Source of the DNA: Ancylobacter mangrovi | GTDB lineage: Bacteria > Pseudomonadota > Alphaproteobacteria > Rhizobiales > Xanthobacteraceae | Direction: 5' to 3' | Assembly: GCF_024752355.1 (NCBI RefSeq) | Contig: NZ_JANTHZ010000006.1 | Span: 239,534-303,533, forward strand | DNA length: 64,000 nucleotides | In this document: positions 28,262 through 36,673 of the stretch, one piece after another | Position numbering within the stretch: the stretch's first letter is position 1 | Layout of the letters: the number at the start of each line of letters is the position of its first letter | Position numbers and translations under genes: made by a program | Notes under the pieces: generated by a model | Seen by the model: only the letters and a program-made list of their open reading frames with translations | Told to the model about the DNA's origin: nothing | Databases searched by the model: none

Positions 28262-28813
28262 ATGAAACTCAAGCTGCTTACCGCCGCGCTCGCGGCGGCT
28301 GCCCTCGCCTTCACGGCCGCGCCGCACTCCGCCGACGCGCACGGGCCGACCCGCCAGAAGATCACCGAGACGATCGAGATCGACGCGCCCCCGGCCAAGG
28401 TCTGGGCGGTGATCGGCGAGTTCCACGACATGAGCTGGCTGCCGCCGGTCGAGAAGACCGAGGGCACGGGCGGCAACGTGGTCGGCGCCAAGCGGCGCCT
28501 CGTTCTTCAGGGGGGCGGCACCATCGACGAGGTGATCGCCAAGTACGAGCCCGAGAAGATGATGCTGATGTACCGGATCGAGCAGGTCGACGTGAAGGTG
28601 CTCCCGGTCACCAACTACTCGTCCTGGCTCACCGTGACCCCGCTCGACGACGGCAAGAAGTCCGAAGTCGAATGGAAGGGCGCCTTCTATCGCGGCTACC
28701 CGAACAACGATCCCCCGCCGGAGCTGAACGACGAGGCGGCGATCAAGGCGGTCACCGCGGTCTACAAGGCCGGCCTCGCCGGGCTGAAGAAGAAGGTCGA
28801 AGGCGGAAACTGA
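28262..28813 (+). CDS. MxaD-like periplasmic SRPBCC protein
   Basis: 183 residues from the ATG at 28262 (an in-frame ATG at 28253 is possible). A Sec signal peptide (MKLKLLTAALAAAALAFTAA, cut near SADA-HG) is followed by an SRPBCC/START-like fold. The segments EIDAPPAKVWAVIGEFHDM, WLPPVEKTEGTGG and LPVTNYSSWLTV resemble MxaD, a periplasmic protein linked to methanol oxidation. No methanol dehydrogenase is visible nearby. It is followed on the same strand, after 198 nt, by a beta-propeller protein. The MxaD relation is from memory of the family and is moderately sure. Confidence 0.72.
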   Translation: MKLKLLTAALAAAALAFTAAPHSADAHGPTRQKITETIEIDAPPAKVWAVIGEFHDMSWLPPVEKTEGTGGNVVGAKRRLVLQGGGTIDEVIAKYEPEKMMLMYRIEQVDVKVLPVTNYSSWLTVTPLDDGKKSEVEWKGAFYRGYPNNDPPPELNDEAAIKAVTAVYKAGLAGLKKKVEGGN

Positions 28814-29011
28814 GCCGCCGCTTCGGGCGCGCCCCCGCGGCGCGCCCTCTAGCCCCTTCGGCGCCCCCTCCGGTGCCCGACGCCTGCCCCTCCGCCCGCC
28901 ATCTGCCCCGCGCGGACCCGTGCCGCGGATGCCGGCACCGCCTCGCCGCCGAGCCATGGCACGCCTCGGCCCCCTTCTCGCGAAGAGCGCCCGGAAGGCA
29001 GGAAAAGCTCC

Positions 29012-30013
29012 ATGCCGCATCGCCTTGCAGCCCATCTCCCGCGCCCCGCCGCCCGCCGGCTCCGCGCGCTTCTGCCGGCCGCCCTCCTCGGCGCCGCGCT
29101 GACGGCGGCGCCCGGCGCGCGGGCGGACGAGGCCTTCGTCACCTCGCAGCCGGCGGAGATGCTCTCCATCGTCGACCTGCCCACCCGCAAGGTAGTGGCG
29201 ACGCTGCCGATTCCCGGCAAGCCGGCCGGCATCGCCGTCTCCCCCGACGGCGCCCGCGCCTTCGTCACCTCGCCGGACGGCAAGACACTGACCATCATCG
29301 ACGCGGCCGCCCGCAAGGTGCTGCACCGCGTCGATGTCGGCGGCGGGCCGCTCGGCGTCGCGGTGCATCCTTCCGGCAGCCCGGTCTATGTCGCCGACTG
29401 GTACCAGCACCGCATCGTCGCGGTCGACGCCGCGAGCGGGGCGATCACCGGCGAGGTGAAGGTGGGCGACTCCCCCTCCGGCCTCGCCGTGACGCCGGAC
29501 GGCCGGCTGCTGCTCTCCGCCGACCGCGATTCCAACCAGGTGAGCCTCATCGACACGGCGAGCCTCAAGCGCGTCGCCACCGTCGCCGTCGGCACACGGC
29601 CCTTCGGTGTCACCATCGACGCGGCCGGCAAGCGCGCCTACACCGCCAACGTGGTCTCGAACGACGTCAGCGTGATCGACATTCCCGCGCGCAAGGTCGT
29701 CGCCACCGTGCCGGTGGGCGACCATCCCTATGTGGTGGCGCTGGCGCAGGGCCGCGCCTTCAGCACCGACCAGTACGCCTCGACCGTCACCGTGTTCGAC
29801 GTGACGAGCTTCGAGAAGCTGGCCGCCATCCCGGTCGGCGACTATCCCGAGGGCATCGCGGCGAGCCGCGACGGGACGCTGGTCTATGTCGCCAACTGGG
29901 AGACCAACACGCTCGGCGTGATCGACGCGAAGACGCTGAAGCTCCTCGCCGACATCCCGGTCGCCGACGGCCCGCGCGCCTTCGGCGCCTTCATCCGCCG
30001 CACCGGCCCGTGA
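29012..30013 (+). CDS. Exported YVTN-family beta-propeller protein
   Basis: 333 residues. The signal peptide ends near APGARA-DEAF. Then about seven repeats of roughly 42 residues follow with the YVTN pattern, for example GIAVSPDGARAFVTSPDGKT, GVAVHPSGSPVYVADWYQHR and GVTIDAAGKRAYTANVVSND. Such propellers occur in clusters for PQQ-dependent alcohol oxidation and in surface-layer proteins; which role applies here cannot be told. An AGGA precedes the ATG. It probably shares transcription with the MxaD-like gene. Confidence 0.85.
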   Translation: MPHRLAAHLPRPAARRLRALLPAALLGAALTAAPGARADEAFVTSQPAEMLSIVDLPTRKVVATLPIPGKPAGIAVSPDGARAFVTSPDGKTLTIIDAAARKVLHRVDVGGGPLGVAVHPSGSPVYVADWYQHRIVAVDAASGAITGEVKVGDSPSGLAVTPDGRLLLSADRDSNQVSLIDTASLKRVATVAVGTRPFGVTIDAAGKRAYTANVVSNDVSVIDIPARKVVATVPVGDHPYVVALAQGRAFSTDQYASTVTVFDVTSFEKLAAIPVGDYPEGIAASRDGTLVYVANWETNTLGVIDAKTLKLLADIPVADGPRAFGAFIRRTGP

Positions 30014-30109
30014 CGCCGCGACTTCCGGCCGATTGAACGGCGCCGGAGGCTGGCCTATGGATGCGGAACCGTGGGCGCGCCGCCCGCGCACACTCCGGAG
30101 GTCGCTGCG

Positions 30110-30748
30110 ATGGACGAGGAATTCTGGCATCGGAAGTGGCGGAGCGACGAGATCGGCTTCCACCAGGGCGAGACCAACGCGCTGCTGCTGCGCCACTTTT
30201 CCGCGCTCGGCCTCGCGCCTGGCGCCCGCGTCTTCGTGCCCCTGTGCGGGAAGAGCCGCGACGTTCACTGGCTGCTGGGACAGGGCTACGCCGTGGTCGG
30301 CGCCGAGCTGAGCCGGCTGGCGGTGGAGCAGCTCTTCGCCGAACTGGGGCTCGACCCCGAAGTGACGGACCAGGGGCCGCTGGAGCGCTTCGAGGCGGGG
30401 CGGCTCACCGTCTTCGTCGGCGATTTCCTCGATCTCGACCGCGAGACGCTGGGCGAGGTCGCCGGCGTCTATGACCGCGCCGCCCTCGTCGCCCTGCCCG
30501 AGCCGATGCGCGGGCGCTACGCCGCCCATCTGGCGGCCGTGACCCGGCACGCGCCGCAGCTTCTGATCACCTTCGAATACGACCCCTCGCTGGCGATCGG
30601 CCCGCCCTTCTCGGTGACCGAGCACGAGGTGCGCCGCCACTACGGCGCCGCCTACCACGTCGCCTGCGCCGAGATGCACGAGATGAAGGGTGGGCTGAAA
30701 GGCGGCCATCCCGCCCACGAGGCGGCCTACCTCCTCAAGCCGCGCTGA
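30110..30748 (+). CDS. tpm: Thiopurine S-methyltransferase family protein
   Basis: 212 residues, the bacterial TPMT length. A SAM-dependent methyltransferase with the N-terminal FWHRKWRSDEIGFHQGETN, then RVFVPLCGKSRDVHWLLGQG (motif I with the PLCGKS signature) and AELSRLAVEQLF. Bacterial homologues methylate thiopurines and also selenite or tellurite. GGAGG stands 8 nt upstream of the ATG at 30110, which decides the start. It is convergent with the ABC ATPase gene. Confidence 0.9.
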   Translation: MDEEFWHRKWRSDEIGFHQGETNALLLRHFSALGLAPGARVFVPLCGKSRDVHWLLGQGYAVVGAELSRLAVEQLFAELGLDPEVTDQGPLERFEAGRLTVFVGDFLDLDRETLGEVAGVYDRAALVALPEPMRGRYAAHLAAVTRHAPQLLITFEYDPSLAIGPPFSVTEHEVRRHYGAAYHVACAEMHEMKGGLKGGHPAHEAAYLLKPR

Positions 30749-30784
30749 CCGGACGGCGCCCGCACGGGGGCGCCGGCGGGGTTC

Positions 30785-31885
30785 TCAGATCGCGTAATCG
30801 CCCGGCTGCTGGGGCGGCGGCGGGCGGCAGTCGACGCCCGGCCCGCCGGACGCGAACAGCCGCGCCCGGTCCAGCCGCACCGCCACCTTCTCGCCGATCG
30901 GCACCCGCACGGTCGGGGCGATGTCGGCCTCGAACAGCGCGTTGCCGACCTCCACCTCGACCCGGCGGATCGCGCCGTGGCGGCGGAAGGCGCGCACCTC
31001 GCCCCTCAGCCCGGGCGTGCCCGGCAGGCCGAGCGAGATGTCGTGCGGGCGCACATAGAGCAGGCCCGGCCCGTCCGGCACCGGCTGGGTCGCGGCGGCG
31101 ATGGCCGTGGAGCCGGCGACCGCGACGCCCTCGCGCACATCGACCTCGATACGGCTCGATTCGCCCATGAAGCCGAACACGGCCGCGGTGGCCGGGCGGT
31201 CATAGACATCGTCGGGCGTGCCGACCTGCTCGATCCGGCCGCGGCCCATCACCACCACGCGGTCGGCGAGCTCCAGAGCCTCCTCCTGGTCGTGGGTGAC
31301 GAACAGCGTGGTGTGGCCGGTGCGGTCATGGAGTTCGCGCAGCCAGCGGCGCAGTTCCTTGCGCACCAGCGCGTCGAGCGCGCCGAACGGCTCGTCGAGC
31401 AGCAGCACCCGCGGCTCGATGGCGAGCGCGCGGGCGAGCGCCACACGCTGGCGCTGGCCGCCCGAAAGCTGGGCCGGGAACCGCCCGCCAAAGGCTTCGA
31501 GTTGCACCAGCGCGAGCAGGTCCGCCACCCGGCCCTTGATCTCGGCCTCGGGCGGGCGCTGGGCGCGCGGGCGCGAGCGCAGGCCGAAGGCGACGTTCTC
31601 GGCCACCGTCATGTGCCGGAATAGCGCGTAGTTCTGGAACACGAAGCCGATGCCGCGCCGGCGCACCGGCACCGACAGCGCGTCCTCGCCATTGAACAGC
31701 ACCCGCCCCGTGCTCGGCTGCTCCAGCCCGGCGACGATGCGCAGCAGCGTGGTCTTGCCCGACCCGGACGGGCCGAGCAGCGCCACCAGCTCGCCCGGCG
31801 CCACGTCGAGCGAGATGCCGGCGAGCGCGGGCGTGCCGCTGCCGAACGACTTGCCGACCTCTTCGATGGTGACCGCCACCGTCAT
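30785..31885 (-). CDS. CysA-type ABC transporter ATP-binding protein (sulfate/thiosulfate or similar)
   Basis: 366 residues. The ATPase domain has Walker [16 protein letters not shown]-loop [14 protein letters not shown], signature [17 protein letters not shown], Walker [13 protein letters not shown] and the switch His in [11 protein letters not shown]. The spacing and the [19 protein letters not shown] stretch resemble CysA. The C-terminal half is a TOBE-like regulatory domain, ending in a Pro-rich tail. No permease or binding-protein gene is adjacent, so the substrate is not certain; ModC- or FbpC-like roles are alternatives. Confidence 0.82.
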   Translation of the reverse strand: MTVAVTIEEVGKSFGSGTPALAGISLDVAPGELVALLGPSGSGKTTLLRIVAGLEQPSTGRVLFNGEDALSVPVRRRGIGFVFQNYALFRHMTVAENVAFGLRSRPRAQRPPEAEIKGRVADLLALVQLEAFGGRFPAQLSGGQRQRVALARALAIEPRVLLLDEPFGALDALVRKELRRWLRELHDRTGHTTLFVTHDQEEALELADRVVVMGRGRIEQVGTPDDVYDRPATAAVFGFMGESSRIEVDVREGVAVAGSTAIAAATQPVPDGPGLLYVRPHDISLGLPGTPGLRGEVRAFRRHGAIRRVEVEVGNALFEADIAPTVRVPIGEKVAVRLDRARLFASGGPGVDCRPPPPQQPGDYAI

Positions 31886-32005
31886 TAATTCACTCTCATT
31901 TTATGTATTGAATATAATTATCCGCATAATATCGGAAATTACCGGCCTGTGAAGCCCGCCGCGCACGCTCATGATATAGCGCAAGCGGTTCATCAGGGCA
32001 CCCGA

Positions 32006-32638
32006 ATGACGACCTCCGACCACCCGGCCAAAGCCGCCCCGGCGCTCGAGCTCGACGGCTATACGCCCCTGCCGGCGGGCAGCATCGCGGCGATCGTGAC
32101 CTTCATGGAAATGAAGGCGCCGTCGCCGCCGCTGCCCGAGAAGCCGGGCCACGACCTGGTGCTGGAGAAGGTCCCCTCGCCCGATCCGCGCTGGTACCGT
32201 GCGCTGTTCCGCCGCGTGGGCGAGCGCTGGCTGTGGTTCTCGCGGCTGGAGATGGACGAGGCGGCACTCGGCGCGCTGCTCGCCGACCCTCTGGTGGGCG
32301 TCTACGTGCTGAAGCGTGCCGGCGCGGAGGTCGGCCTGCTGGAGCTCGACTTCCGTCGGCCGGGCGAGGTGGAGCTGGCCTTTTTCGGCGTGGTGCCGGA
32401 GATGGTGGGCAGCGGCGCGGGAAGCTTCATGATGAACCGCGCCCTGGCGCTGGCCTGGGCGGCTGATCCACGCCGGGTGCATGTCCACACCTGCACGCTC
32501 GACATGCAGGGCGCCGTGGAGTTCTACCGGCGGGCCGGCTTCGTGCCCTATGCGAGGGCCATCGAGGTGGCGCACGATCCGCGCCTGTCGGGGCTTCTGG
32601 CGGCCGATGCCGCGCCCCATGCCCCTCTGATCGACTGA
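32006..32638 (+). CDS. GNAT family N-acetyltransferase
   Basis: 210 residues. The central and C-terminal part shows the GNAT fold: VGLLELDFRRPGEVELAFFG (beta 4), VVPEMVGSGAGSFMMNRALA (acetyl-CoA pyrophosphate loop, V-x-x-x-x-G-x-G variant) and VHTCTLDMQGAVEFYRRAGF (motif B). The substrate is unknown. It is divergent from the CysA-like gene across an AT-rich 120-nt gap and convergent with fliJ 12 nt away. Confidence 0.83.
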   Translation: MTTSDHPAKAAPALELDGYTPLPAGSIAAIVTFMEMKAPSPPLPEKPGHDLVLEKVPSPDPRWYRALFRRVGERWLWFSRLEMDEAALGALLADPLVGVYVLKRAGAEVGLLELDFRRPGEVELAFFGVVPEMVGSGAGSFMMNRALALAWAADPRRVHVHTCTLDMQGAVEFYRRAGFVPYARAIEVAHDPRLSGLLAADAAPHAPLID

Positions 32639-32644
32639 AAGGAC

Positions 32645-32659
32645 GGCGCCTCAGGCGCC
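32645..32659. terminator. Short perfect hairpin between convergent GNAT and fliJ genes
   Basis: GGCGCC (32645-32650) and GGCGCC (32654-32659) form a self-complementary stem whose 3-nt loop is exactly the fliJ stop codon (TCA on the plus strand). There is no U-tract on either side, so it is at best a weak bidirectional transcription end. Confidence 0.3.
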
Positions 32660-33049
32660 GAGGACGGCGCGGGCGCGCCCGCCGGCATTGCGCGGGGCGA
32701 TCTCGACCGGCGTGTCGGCGCGCTCGCGCTCGCTCAGCGCCTCGACCTTCTCCAGTTCCTCGCGCGCGGCGTCGAGCGCGACCTGCGCCTCGTCGAGCTG
32801 GCCTTTCAGCTCGTCGGCCGAGCGGCGCAGATTGTCGCGCCGGTTGGCGGCGGCGCGGGCATAGGTCGAATAGGCGAAATGCTGGGTGTCGACGATGCCG
32901 GAGCGCTGCTCCTCGGCCTCGATCTCGCGCTCCAGATCACGCGCCATGCGGTCGAAATCCGCGATCATGGTCTGGATCTGCACCAGATGGCGACGCTTCT
33001 CTTCCATCTGGAACCGCTTGAGGCGGACGATTGTATCGAGCGACTTCAT
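32651..33049 (-). CDS. fliJ: Flagellar export protein FliJ
   Basis: 132 residues, strongly charged and predicted almost entirely coiled coil (FQMEEKRRHLVQIQTMIADF and DELKGQLDEAQVALDAAREE). FliJ is a soluble chaperone/stalk protein of the flagellar type III export ATPase complex. The start KSLDTIVRLKRFQMEEKRR matches alphaproteobacterial FliJ beside ctrA. The ATG at 33049 is chosen; the upstream extension is not coil-like. No fliI is adjacent. It is divergent from ctrA across 529 nt. Confidence 0.8.
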   Translation of the reverse strand: MKSLDTIVRLKRFQMEEKRRHLVQIQTMIADFDRMARDLEREIEAEEQRSGIVDTQHFAYSTYARAAANRRDNLRRSADELKGQLDEAQVALDAAREELEKVEALSERERADTPVEIAPRNAGGRARAVLGA

Positions 33050-33208
33050 GGCCGGCTTTACTCCTGCTCGGGCCGTATGCACGCCGGGCTCTTTCGGCTG
33101 GCGGGCACGCATCCGGTTCGGTCCGCCCTTACGCGGCGGCAGCCTCATGATCGCCAACAGATGTTGCCGCTTCCTTACTCTTTGCGCCTTAAAGGTACCG
33201 CGGCACGG

Positions 33209-33477
33209 GAATCCACGACTCTTCAAGGCGATGGAAACGATTTGTTTACCGGCCTCATTAATGATCGCGTCATCGTCCGGTGTGGACTGCCGATCAATGC
33301 CAAAAGCAGAGTCGGCTGACTCACTTATGGGTGCATCTTAACGTTCGACTTTAGCGACTGAGTTCAAATTTTCTGGTTCGCTGCCAGCCTCTTGCGGGAA
33401 GACTCGAAGAAAATTCGAGTTCCCGCTTGTGCTCGGGAATCAGATTTTGTTACCCATATCGCACGGAAGAACGAATC
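33209..33477 (+). promoter_or_regulatory. ctrA 5' region with seven GANTC (CcrM-type) methylation sites
   Basis: The 529 nt between fliJ and ctrA hold no gene and are AT-richer than the flanks. GANTC occurs at 33209, 33217, 33309, 33318, 33401, 33437 and 33473 (first bases), about one expected by chance. TTAA half-sites at 33189, 33258 and 33338 recall CtrA boxes, but none forms a clean TTAA-N7-TTAA. In Caulobacter, GANTC methylation by CcrM controls ctrA transcription; the same is inferred here. Confidence 0.6.
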
Positions 33478-33578
33478 GGTGTGCTGGGCCGGGCGCGGGG
33501 TGGGGTCACGCTCGGTACGGGAGTTGTCCGATTGAGCGCTGAAAACCCCCGGGGCCATGGCGAGGGAAGGGGATTGGC

Positions 33579-34280
33579 ATGCGCGTCTTGCTCATCGAGG
33601 ACGACCGCGCGACCGCGCAGAGCATCGAGCTGATGCTCAAGTCCGAGAGCTTCAACGTCTACACGACGGATCTCGGGGAAGAGGGTGTCGATCTCGGCAA
33701 GCTCTACGATTACGACATCATCCTGCTGGATCTGAACCTTCCCGACATGTCGGGCTATGACGTGCTGAAGGGCCTGCGCGTCGCCAAGGTGAAGACGCCC
33801 ATCCTCATCCTCTCCGGCCTCGCCGGCATCGAGGACAAGGTGAAGGGCCTCGGCTTCGGCGCCGACGACTATCTCACCAAGCCGTTCCACAAGGACGAGC
33901 TGGTGGCCCGCATCCACGCCATCGTGCGCCGCTCCAAGGGCCATGCCCAGTCGGTCATCATCACCGGCGACCTAGTGGTCAATCTGGACACCAAGACGGT
34001 CGAGGTCGCGGGCAACCGCGTGCATCTCACCGGCAAGGAATACCAGATGCTGGAGCTGCTTTCCCTGCGCAAGGGCACCACGCTCACCAAGGAGATGTTC
34101 CTCAACCATCTCTATGGCGGCATGGACGAGCCCGAGCTGAAGATCATCGACGTCTTCATCTGCAAGCTGCGCAAGAAGCTCGCCAACGCCTCGCAGGGCC
34201 ACAATTTCATCGAGACCGTATGGGGCCGCGGCTACGTGCTGCGCGACATGGGCGAGGAGCCCCAGCGCATCCCGGCCTGA
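33579..34280 (+). CDS. ctrA: Cell-cycle response regulator CtrA
   Basis: 233 residues. An OmpR-type response regulator that controls the cell cycle, division and flagellar genes in alphaproteobacteria. The receiver domain has IEDD at 6-9, the phosphoacceptor D51 in [18 protein letters not shown], and K near 103 in DDYLTKPF. The DNA-binding winged helix includes [17 protein letters not shown] and [14 protein letters not shown] strong GGGAAGGGGA lies before the ATG. Its regulators likely include ChpT, encoded 2.4 kb downstream. Confidence 0.97.
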   Translation: MRVLLIEDDRATAQSIELMLKSESFNVYTTDLGEEGVDLGKLYDYDIILLDLNLPDMSGYDVLKGLRVAKVKTPILILSGLAGIEDKVKGLGFGADDYLTKPFHKDELVARIHAIVRRSKGHAQSVIITGDLVVNLDTKTVEVAGNRVHLTGKEYQMLELLSLRKGTTLTKEMFLNHLYGGMDEPELKIIDVFICKLRKKLANASQGHNFIETVWGRGYVLRDMGEEPQRIPA

Positions 34281-34301
34281 ACCGGCCTCCCCTTCCCGAT
34301 C

Positions 34302-34338
34302 GCAAAAAACCCCGCCTCACGGCGGGGTTTTCGTTTTT
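34302..34338. terminator. Bidirectional intrinsic terminator after ctrA
   Basis: AAAACCCCGCC and GGCGGGGTTTT form a strong stem around a TCAC loop, followed by CGTTTTT on the plus strand and a T-run on the minus strand. It lies between the convergent ctrA and the DUF305 gene and can serve both. Confidence 0.88.
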
Positions 34339-34399
34339 GGCGCCCTCGGGCGAAGCACCGGGCGCGGCATGGCCGGCCCGGCACCGTGGGAAGGCACGG

Positions 34400-34852
34400 C
34401 TATTTGGCGTTGCCGGCCAGCCAGCCCTTCATGAAGGCGATCTCCTTCTCCTGCGCCGCGATGATGTCCTCGGCCAGCTTGCGCAGCTCGGGATCCTTGC
34501 CGAACTGGAGCTCGACCCGCGCCATCTCGACCGCCCCCATGTGATGGGGGATCATGCCGCGCACGAAATCGACATCCGCATTGCCGGAATATTCGATCCC
34601 CATGTCGTGGTGCATGCGCTCATTGGCCTCCTCGAAGGCGCGGGTCGAGCCGCTCGCCACGCCTCCCGGCATCGACATGTCGTGCCCCATGGCGCCGTGC
34701 CCCATGGCGCCAGGCTCCATCGTGCCGGGCTCCATGGTGCCTTGCTTCATCGTGCCGGGGTCCATCGGCATCGGGCTGCTCTGGGCAGCCGCTAGCGTGG
34801 GAAGCGCGAGGATGGCTGCGGCGCCGAGCGCCGCCGTGATCAGGGTTCTCAT
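34400..34852 (-). CDS. DUF305 domain-containing exported protein, Met/His-rich
   Basis: 150 residues. The signal peptide MRTLITAALGAAAILALPTL is cut near AAA-QS. A Met-rich linker contains repeats of PGTM and GAMGHGAMGHDMSM, and the DUF305 domain has the typical HHDM, MIPHHMGAVEMA and AAQEKEIAFM motifs. DUF305 proteins often sit in copper-resistance clusters, and Met/His runs fit Cu binding, but metal specificity is inferred. The ATG at 34852 gives a clean signal peptide. A second Met/His-rich exported protein is directly upstream on the same strand. Confidence 0.87.
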   Translation of the reverse strand: MRTLITAALGAAAILALPTLAAAQSSPMPMDPGTMKQGTMEPGTMEPGAMGHGAMGHDMSMPGGVASGSTRAFEEANERMHHDMGIEYSGNADVDFVRGMIPHHMGAVEMARVELQFGKDPELRKLAEDIIAAQEKEIAFMKGWLAGNAK

Positions 34853-34916
34853 TGGAATCTCCGTCTGTTCCGTGTGATCGGGCGCCCGCATGGACGCCCG
34901 GCGCTTGGGCATGCGG

Positions 34917-35348
34917 TCAGACGGAACGGGGCGGAGGCTCCGGGATGGCGAGCGTCCAGCCGGCGGGAAGGCGGGACGCGGCCGCGTCGAAGGCGAGCGG
35001 GCGTGCCTCGGGACGGGCGAGGCCCGCCCCGTCCGACGGCGCCATCGCGAGCTGGCCGAGCGCGCAGCACAGATGCAGGAAGAGCATGGCCCGCCCCGGG
35101 CCGGTTGGCAGGCCCGCTCCGGCCATGCCGGCATGGTCGTGCGTGGTCGCGAGAGGAGCGCCCGCGTCATGGCCGGCGGACATATCGCCCTTCATCGCCA
35201 TGCCGACGGCCGTTTCCGCCGCGTGGCAGGGCATCGGCGGGGCCGACATGGCCGCCATCGCGCCCGAAGGGGCGGCGAGCATCGCCCCCAGCGCCAGCAG
35301 GGCGACGACCAGCCGCGAAAGCCGCAACCAGAGCCGGACGATGTGCAT
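34917..35348 (-). CDS. Putative exported Met/His-rich protein (DUF2946-like), copper-related
   Basis: 143 residues. The N-terminal hydrophobic segment (VVALLALGAMLAAPSGAMA) is a signal peptide or anchor. It is followed by PMPCHAAETAVGMAMKGDMS and HDHAGMAGAG, then FLHLCCALGQLAMAP and a Pro-rich end IPEPPPRSV. Cys, His and Met enrichment and the terminal PPPR recall small DUF2946-like proteins near copper genes, but I am not sure of the family. It is 64 nt upstream of the DUF305 gene on the same strand. Confidence 0.55.
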   Translation of the reverse strand: MHIVRLWLRLSRLVVALLALGAMLAAPSGAMAAMSAPPMPCHAAETAVGMAMKGDMSAGHDAGAPLATTHDHAGMAGAGLPTGPGRAMLFLHLCCALGQLAMAPSDGAGLARPEARPLAFDAAASRLPAGWTLAIPEPPPRSV

Positions 35349-35454
35349 GCGGGAAAGGGCTCGCTCCGAGGATCAACGGCGCGAGGATATCACCGCCGCT
35401 GCCGCCGGAAAGCAGGGGCGTTGCCGGATGCCGCGACCGTGAACGATAGGGAGA

Positions 35455-36564
35455 TCAGGCGGCGCGGGCGCGCCGGACCAGCAGCGCCGCGACCAGCGCC
35501 ACGCCGTCGCCGGCCGGCACCACGGCGTCGAAGCCGTCCGGCACCGGCGGGTGCCCCCCGGCCGTGAAGCCGATGCGCCGGGCACGGCCCCCGTCCATCT
35601 GGCCGGCCAGTTCATAGGCGTCGAGGTCGACCAGCACCACGTCGAAGCGATCGCCCGCCAGCCGCGCCGCGCGCGGGTCGTCGGCCAGCGACACGTCGTG
35701 CCCCATGGAGCGAACGATGTCGCCCATGAGCGCCCGCCCCGGCCCCTGCGGCGCGGTCAGCAGCACGCGCGCCGCCCCGGTCGTGCTCGGCACGGTCTCG
35801 CCCGGCTCAAGCAGGCGATAGCGGGTCTCGCCCGTCACCAGGAAGCGTTCGCCGCCGAGCCGCTCGATGCGCCCGGCCGGCGCCAGCCCGACCACCTCGT
35901 CGACCGCCACCGCCTCGCCTTCCCCGCCGAGCAGCAGCAGCATGCGCCCGCTGCGCCCGTCGATCGGGTTCATCCCGCGCAGCGCGGCCACGCGCACCGC
36001 CTCGAGCTCGCGCCTTCCGGCGCGTACCAGAAGATGGGCCGTGTCACGCGCGCAGGGCACGCTCACCCGTGGGCGCGCCGCGGCGATGCCCATCGGCATG
36101 TCGAGCAGCGCCGCCTGGCTGCCATCGGCCAGCCGGGCGATACCGGCGATCATGTCCTCGCAGGGCGCGAAGCGGTCGCGCCAGTCGGCCGGCAGCGTCG
36201 CCACCTCGGCCGTCACGCGCTGCGGCATGGCGTCGAGCAGCAGCGTCGCGCGCACCCGCCCTTCCGTGCCGAACAGAACCAGCGCCCCCTCGCCCGGCCC
36301 GATCGCCTCCGCGCGGCCGAGCCGGTCGGAAAGGCGCACCAGCGGCAGCCCGCTGGTGCCGAGCGTTCCCGCCTGCGCCATGCGGGCCATGCGGTCCCAG
36401 CGCTCGCCGGAGAGCGGCATCACGTTGATGGCGCGGCTCGCTGGCAGCGCGAACTGCATGCCGTGCAGCGAAAAGACGAGCACCTGCGCACGCTCCGGCG
36501 CCGGTGGAACTCGCACCGGGCGGGCAGTGGCGGACAGGAAGCGATCGGCGTCGGGCATCAACAT
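35455..36564 (-). CDS. Tandem CheW-like protein with degenerate C-terminal receiver
   Basis: 369 residues from the ATG at 36564. Residues about 25-160 look like a CheW domain (VLVFSLHGMQFALPASRAIN, then LPLVRLSDRLG). Residues about 175-260 look like a second, weaker one (AVAVDEVVGLAPAGRIERLG). Residues about 265-369 resemble a receiver: FDVVLVDLDAYEL keeps the Asp, but the N-terminal acidic pair is replaced (LLTAPQGPG) and the Lys is missing. It lies downstream of chpT on the same strand after about 109 nt. It may be the C-terminal remnant or a split form of a CheA-type hybrid kinase. Function unknown. Confidence 0.62.
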   Translation of the reverse strand: MLMPDADRFLSATARPVRVPPAPERAQVLVFSLHGMQFALPASRAINVMPLSGERWDRMARMAQAGTLGTSGLPLVRLSDRLGRAEAIGPGEGALVLFGTEGRVRATLLLDAMPQRVTAEVATLPADWRDRFAPCEDMIAGIARLADGSQAALLDMPMGIAAARPRVSVPCARDTAHLLVRAGRRELEAVRVAALRGMNPIDGRSGRMLLLLGGEGEAVAVDEVVGLAPAGRIERLGGERFLVTGETRYRLLEPGETVPSTTGAARVLLTAPQGPGRALMGDIVRSMGHDVSLADDPRAARLAGDRFDVVLVDLDAYELAGQMDGGRARRIGFTAGGHPPVPDGFDAVVPAGDGVALVAALLVRRARAA

Positions 36565-36673
36565 GGGCAACCACGGGTAAACTCAACTCACGCGCCCCAC
36601 GCAGGGCGCGCAGCCAGAGTTTTCCCCCGATCGCGTTAATGTCTTCTGAAAGATGCCGCTGGGTGAATCGGGC

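Noticed and set aside
30753..30775. GC-rich hairpin GGCGCCC/GGGCGCC between tpm and the ABC ATPase gene
   Set aside because: A 7-bp stem without a T-run in 70 % GC DNA is expected by chance and is not a convincing terminator.
33338..33354. Possible CtrA box (TTAA-N7-TTAA) in the ctrA 5' region
   Set aside because: TTAACGTTCGACTTTAG keeps only the first half; the second half is CTTT at N7 or TTTA at N8. Not strong enough to call a site.
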